Source of the DNA: Desulfomonile tiedjei
GTDB lineage: Bacteria; Desulfobacterota; Desulfomonilia; Desulfomonilales; Desulfomonilaceae
Direction of reading: 5' to 3'
NCBI GenBank assembly: GCA_016218715.1
Contig: JACRDG010000117.1
Coordinates: 1 to 64,000, forward strand
Length of the DNA stretch: 64,000 nt
Part shown: one piece after another, positions 62,011 to 64,000 of the stretch
Layout of the letters: each line of letters opens with the position of its first letter
Numbering within the stretch: the stretch's first letter is position 1
The notes under the pieces: model-generated
The model's database searches: none
Told to the model about the DNA's origin: nothing
Seen by the model: only the letters and a program-made list of their open reading frames with translations
Translations under genes and position numbers: made by a program

Positions 62011-62475
62011 CTATCGATAGGCCCTGGGGCCCGCCTGAGGCGCCTGGGTTTGCGGAACGGCCATCGGAGCAGCCCCTTGAGCAGGCGGCGCTGCACCCAT
62101 CTTGGCGAAAACTTGAGCGATTTGCTCGCGTTCGAGCGTACCCTCGTTTCTGAAAAACTCCTTCCCGTCAGGCGACAGGAAGACCTGGGTGGGCATCATC
62201 CTGATCTTGAAAGTCTTTACCAGGTCCTTGTTGGCATCCATGTCCACGGTCGTGACGATTGCCCTGCCCGTGTATGCTTTGCTCGTGTCCTCGAGGATAG
62301 GCTTCATGTATTTGCAAGGGATGCACCAGCCACGTCCGAACTCCAGAAGAATGGGGACCTGCTTGGACAGGAGCGTCTGGATATTAATTTTGGGTTCCGC
62401 TGCGACCCCCGACCAGGCACCGGCAACGAGAACCGCAGCGAGGCCCAACAAGACCACGGCATACTTTCTGCTCAT
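62011..62475 (-). CDS. secreted thioredoxin-like protein
   Basis: 154 residues: signal peptide (KYAVVLLGLAAVLVAGAW), thioredoxin fold with active site WCIPCK (Cys51, Cys54), cis-proline RMMPTQVF, and a proline/alanine/glutamine-rich C-terminal tail of 30 residues. It probably receives electrons from CcdA in the periplasm. AGGAGG nine bases before the ATG fixes the start. It precedes ccdA on the same strand by 76 bases. Confidence 0.88.
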   Translation of the reverse strand: MSRKYAVVLLGLAAVLVAGAWSGVAAEPKINIQTLLSKQVPILLEFGRGWCIPCKYMKPILEDTSKAYTGRAIVTTVDMDANKDLVKTFKIRMMPTQVFLSPDGKEFFRNEGTLEREQIAQVFAKMGAAPPAQGAAPMAVPQTQAPQAGPRAYR

Positions 62476-62520
62476 CCGAGAAAACCTCCTTGGAGACGAT
62501 CGCTCTATTTAGCTTGACTG

Positions 62521-62751
62521 CTACGAGAGCCACTTGAGAATTTCAGCTTCTTTGGGTACCTTACCGGCCACCTTCACCTGACCGTCGACGACGAGCGCGG
62601 GGGTCATGAAGACGCCGTATTGAGCAAAGATCTTAATATCTTCGACCTTTACTACTTCGGCATTGATACCGTTCTTGCCGACCAGATCGGTGACCAGGTC
62701 GTACAGCTTGTTGCATTTGGCGCATCCCACGCCCAGAATCTCTACTTTCAT
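62521..62751 (-). CDS. small glutaredoxin-like redox protein (thioredoxin_3)
   Basis: 76 residues: LGVGCAKC (Cys10, Cys13), then VEDIKIFAQYGVFMTPALVVDG, a redox-active disulfide protein of the MTH895/thioredoxin_3 type. Start ATG 62751 has GGAGG five bases upstream. These proteins commonly sit beside PF03773-type permeases, as here, with an ankyrin gene between them. Confidence 0.88.
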   Translation of the reverse strand: MKVEILGVGCAKCNKLYDLVTDLVGKNGINAEVVKVEDIKIFAQYGVFMTPALVVDGQVKVAGKVPKEAEILKWLS

Positions 62752-62836
62752 CAAATCCTCCGTGTCTCCCTGTGACGAGAATACGACTGCCCGTCAACTC
62801 TATTTCAGGACTCAGCGAACACTACATCCTTTAGAT

Positions 62837-63448
62837 TCAGTTGAACCTGGACCGTCCGATCTGGCATGAGCACACTGCCAGATCGGGTCTCTTCTCGAGA
62901 ATCATTTCGATCACTTCGCTGTGCCCCTGTTCACCGGCCAAGCTCAGGGCCGTGTTTCCTTTTCGCGACTTGACGTTGACGTCTGCACCGCGATCCAGGA
63001 GAAGCTTCACGACCTCCTTATGCCCTTTGTGTGCCGCGCACATCAGAGGGGTTTGGTTGTATCGATCCTTCGCATTAACATCCGCGCCGCTATCGAGAAG
63101 GAGTCCGACCATTTCCAGATGCCCTTGCGATGCGGCTGGCATCAACGCGGTCTTCCCATACCTGTTGCGATCGTTCGCGTTTTCACCCCGTTCCAGGAGA
63201 AATCGCACCATGCGCACATCCCCGTTGAAGGCTGCGCGCCCAAGAGCGGTTTTACCACCACTGTCCCTGAAGTCAACGGGAACCCCCCGATCCAGAATCG
63301 CCTGGACCTGCGCGACGTTGCCGCTGGCAGCCGCGTTCGTCAGTTCGTCCCCGGGTGCGATTGCCAGATGGTAGAGGAACCCTACGACAACCCCTACGCC
63401 CAGAAAGGCACCCGAGATTGCCCATTTCTTGACCGATCTCAAATCCAT
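62837..63448 (-). CDS. membrane-anchored ankyrin-repeat protein
   Basis: 203 residues. An N-terminal membrane anchor (AISGAFLGVGVVVGFLYHLA) precedes about five ankyrin repeats (GKTALGRAAFNGDVRMVRFLL, GADVNAKDRYNQTPLMCAAH in pieces) and a short cysteine-containing tail. The repeats probably face the periplasm or the cytoplasm; the topology is unsettled. It lies within the thioredoxin/permease series, between the permease and the 76-residue redox protein. GAGGAG four bases before the ATG supports 63448. Confidence 0.85.
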   Translation of the reverse strand: MDLRSVKKWAISGAFLGVGVVVGFLYHLAIAPGDELTNAAASGNVAQVQAILDRGVPVDFRDSGGKTALGRAAFNGDVRMVRFLLERGENANDRNRYGKTALMPAASQGHLEMVGLLLDSGADVNAKDRYNQTPLMCAAHKGHKEVVKLLLDRGADVNVKSRKGNTALSLAGEQGHSEVIEMILEKRPDLAVCSCQIGRSRFN

Positions 63449-63596
63449 CACGCTCCTCGACTCTCATGCTCGAAACGTTCAATTCAGGAAACCGTCCGGC
63501 CCTAGAGGCACTCCGAACCGGTTCCGGTCCTTCTTTCCTTAGACAACCGTCGGGGCAAAAACCCGCGAAACTTTTCTCAAAAACGGCTGGCGGCTG

Positions 63597-64000
63597 TCAC
63601 TCCACGAACGCTCCAAAGAGCATCCCCGCTACGGTGGACAAAACGCACACGAGGACGATGAAAACGACTGTCCTCTTGAAACCCATCACACTGTTGATCA
63701 CCAGCATGCTTGGCAGCGACAGGGCAGGACCGGCCAGCAGCAGCGCGAGGGCAGGCCCCTTCCCCATTCCGCTCCCGATGAGACCCTGGACGATGGGAAC
63801 CTCGGTCAAAGTGGCGAAGTACATGAATGCACCCGCGACCGAGGCAAGGGCGTTGGCCCAGATGGAGTTTCCGCCCAGAGCCCAGGCGATCCACGCATTG
63901 GGGATGAGGCCTTCCTTGTCGGGCCGCCCCAGAAGCAACCCGGCAACGAGTACCCCGAGGAGAAGCAACGGCATGATCTGCTTGGCAAATCCCCATGATT
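63597..64000 (-). CDS. partial permease of the PF03773 (DUF318/ArsP-like) family
   Basis: The 3' part of a gene that continues past the right edge; the frame is open to position 64000. The visible 134 residues match the C-terminal half of the family: GVLVAGLLLGRPD, NSIWANALASVAGAFMYFATL, EVPIVQGLIGSGMGKGPALALL and the LSLPSMLVI helix. Some members (ArsP) export organoarsenicals; others are of unknown substrate. The neighbouring CcdA and thioredoxin-fold genes suggest thiol-dependent chemistry. Confidence 0.8.
   Translation of the reverse strand, partial: SWGFAKQIMPLLLLGVLVAGLLLGRPDKEGLIPNAWIAWALGGNSIWANALASVAGAFMYFATLTEVPIVQGLIGSGMGKGPALALLLAGPALSLPSMLVINSVMGFKRTVVFIVLVCVLSTVAGMLFGAFVE

Noticed and set aside
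1-64000. CRISPR arrays, rRNA, tRNA and insertion sequences
   Set aside because: No regularly spaced direct repeats of CRISPR type, no tRNA cloverleaf-like stretches, no transposase gene and no terminal repeats with target duplications were seen; small RNA genes could still be missed by eye.

Overview
The window reads as chromosomal DNA of a GC-rich anaerobic proteobacterium of the Desulfobacterota (former Deltaproteobacteria) type, perhaps Desulfomonile- or Syntrophobacter-like. The basis is the gene mix: DUF362 ferredoxin-like protein, PAS proteins with a C-terminal paired CxxC module, response-regulator/diguanylate cyclase, DUF3467 protein, CcdA/thioredoxin cluster, and a LEPR/DUF4347 surface protein with M50-HlyD partners. 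This is inference from gene content only; no rRNA or tRNA gene was seen.

Regions: (1) 1-12.4 kb holds ordinary accessory genes: P1 peptidase, a response regulator/histidine kinase pair, a PAS sensor, an O-antigen-ligase-like/von Willebrand A fusion, ankyrin protein, POT peptide transporter, CBS-domain protein with a HEPN-like motif, methyltransferase and VOC protein. (2) 12.8-16.1 kb is a compact two-gene restriction-modification-like unit: a DUF1156-like DNA methyltransferase with three pairs of CxxC motifs, overlapping a PD-(D/E)xK nuclease. (3) 16.2-22 kb: DUF362 protein, MFS transporter, DUF2786 protein, small helical protein, GGDEF regulator, DUF3467 protein. (4) 22.8-40 kb is the most striking block: a 1267-residue LEPR/DUF4347 surface protein and an outer-membrane protein on the minus strand, diverging from a plus-strand run of HlyD-type adaptor, TolC-type lipoprotein, PqqD-like/M50 protease/HlyD fusion and GAF/TM/HlyD fusion, then an unrecognised 829-residue protein overlapping a phosphatidylserine-decarboxylase-like gene, and an Lgt-like membrane protein. 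No ABC ATPase lies among them. (5) 40-51.5 kb is the phosphate locus: ankyrin gene, pstSCAB (plus strand), converging with arsC-phoB-phoR-phoU (minus strand). 11-bp-period CTAAC-type direct repeats resembling Pho boxes lie before pstS, before arsC and possibly before the ankyrin gene. (6) 52-64 kb, all minus strand: a sensor kinase ending in a stump of a receiver domain, M16 protease, DegP-type protease, Fe-S protein, HEAT-repeat protein, and a CcdA/thioredoxin/ankyrin/permease series that runs off the right edge.

How the genes work together: the phosphate block is a self-contained uptake and signalling circuit that appears to have taken an arsenate-reductase-type gene into its regulon. The 22.8-40 kb block looks like a dedicated export and envelope-modification system for the large surface protein. 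The right end combines periplasmic quality control (DegP, M16) with disulfide/thiol transfer (CcdA plus three thioredoxin-fold proteins) feeding a PF03773-type permease. A dispersed palindromic repeat sits at the 3' ends of at least five genes.
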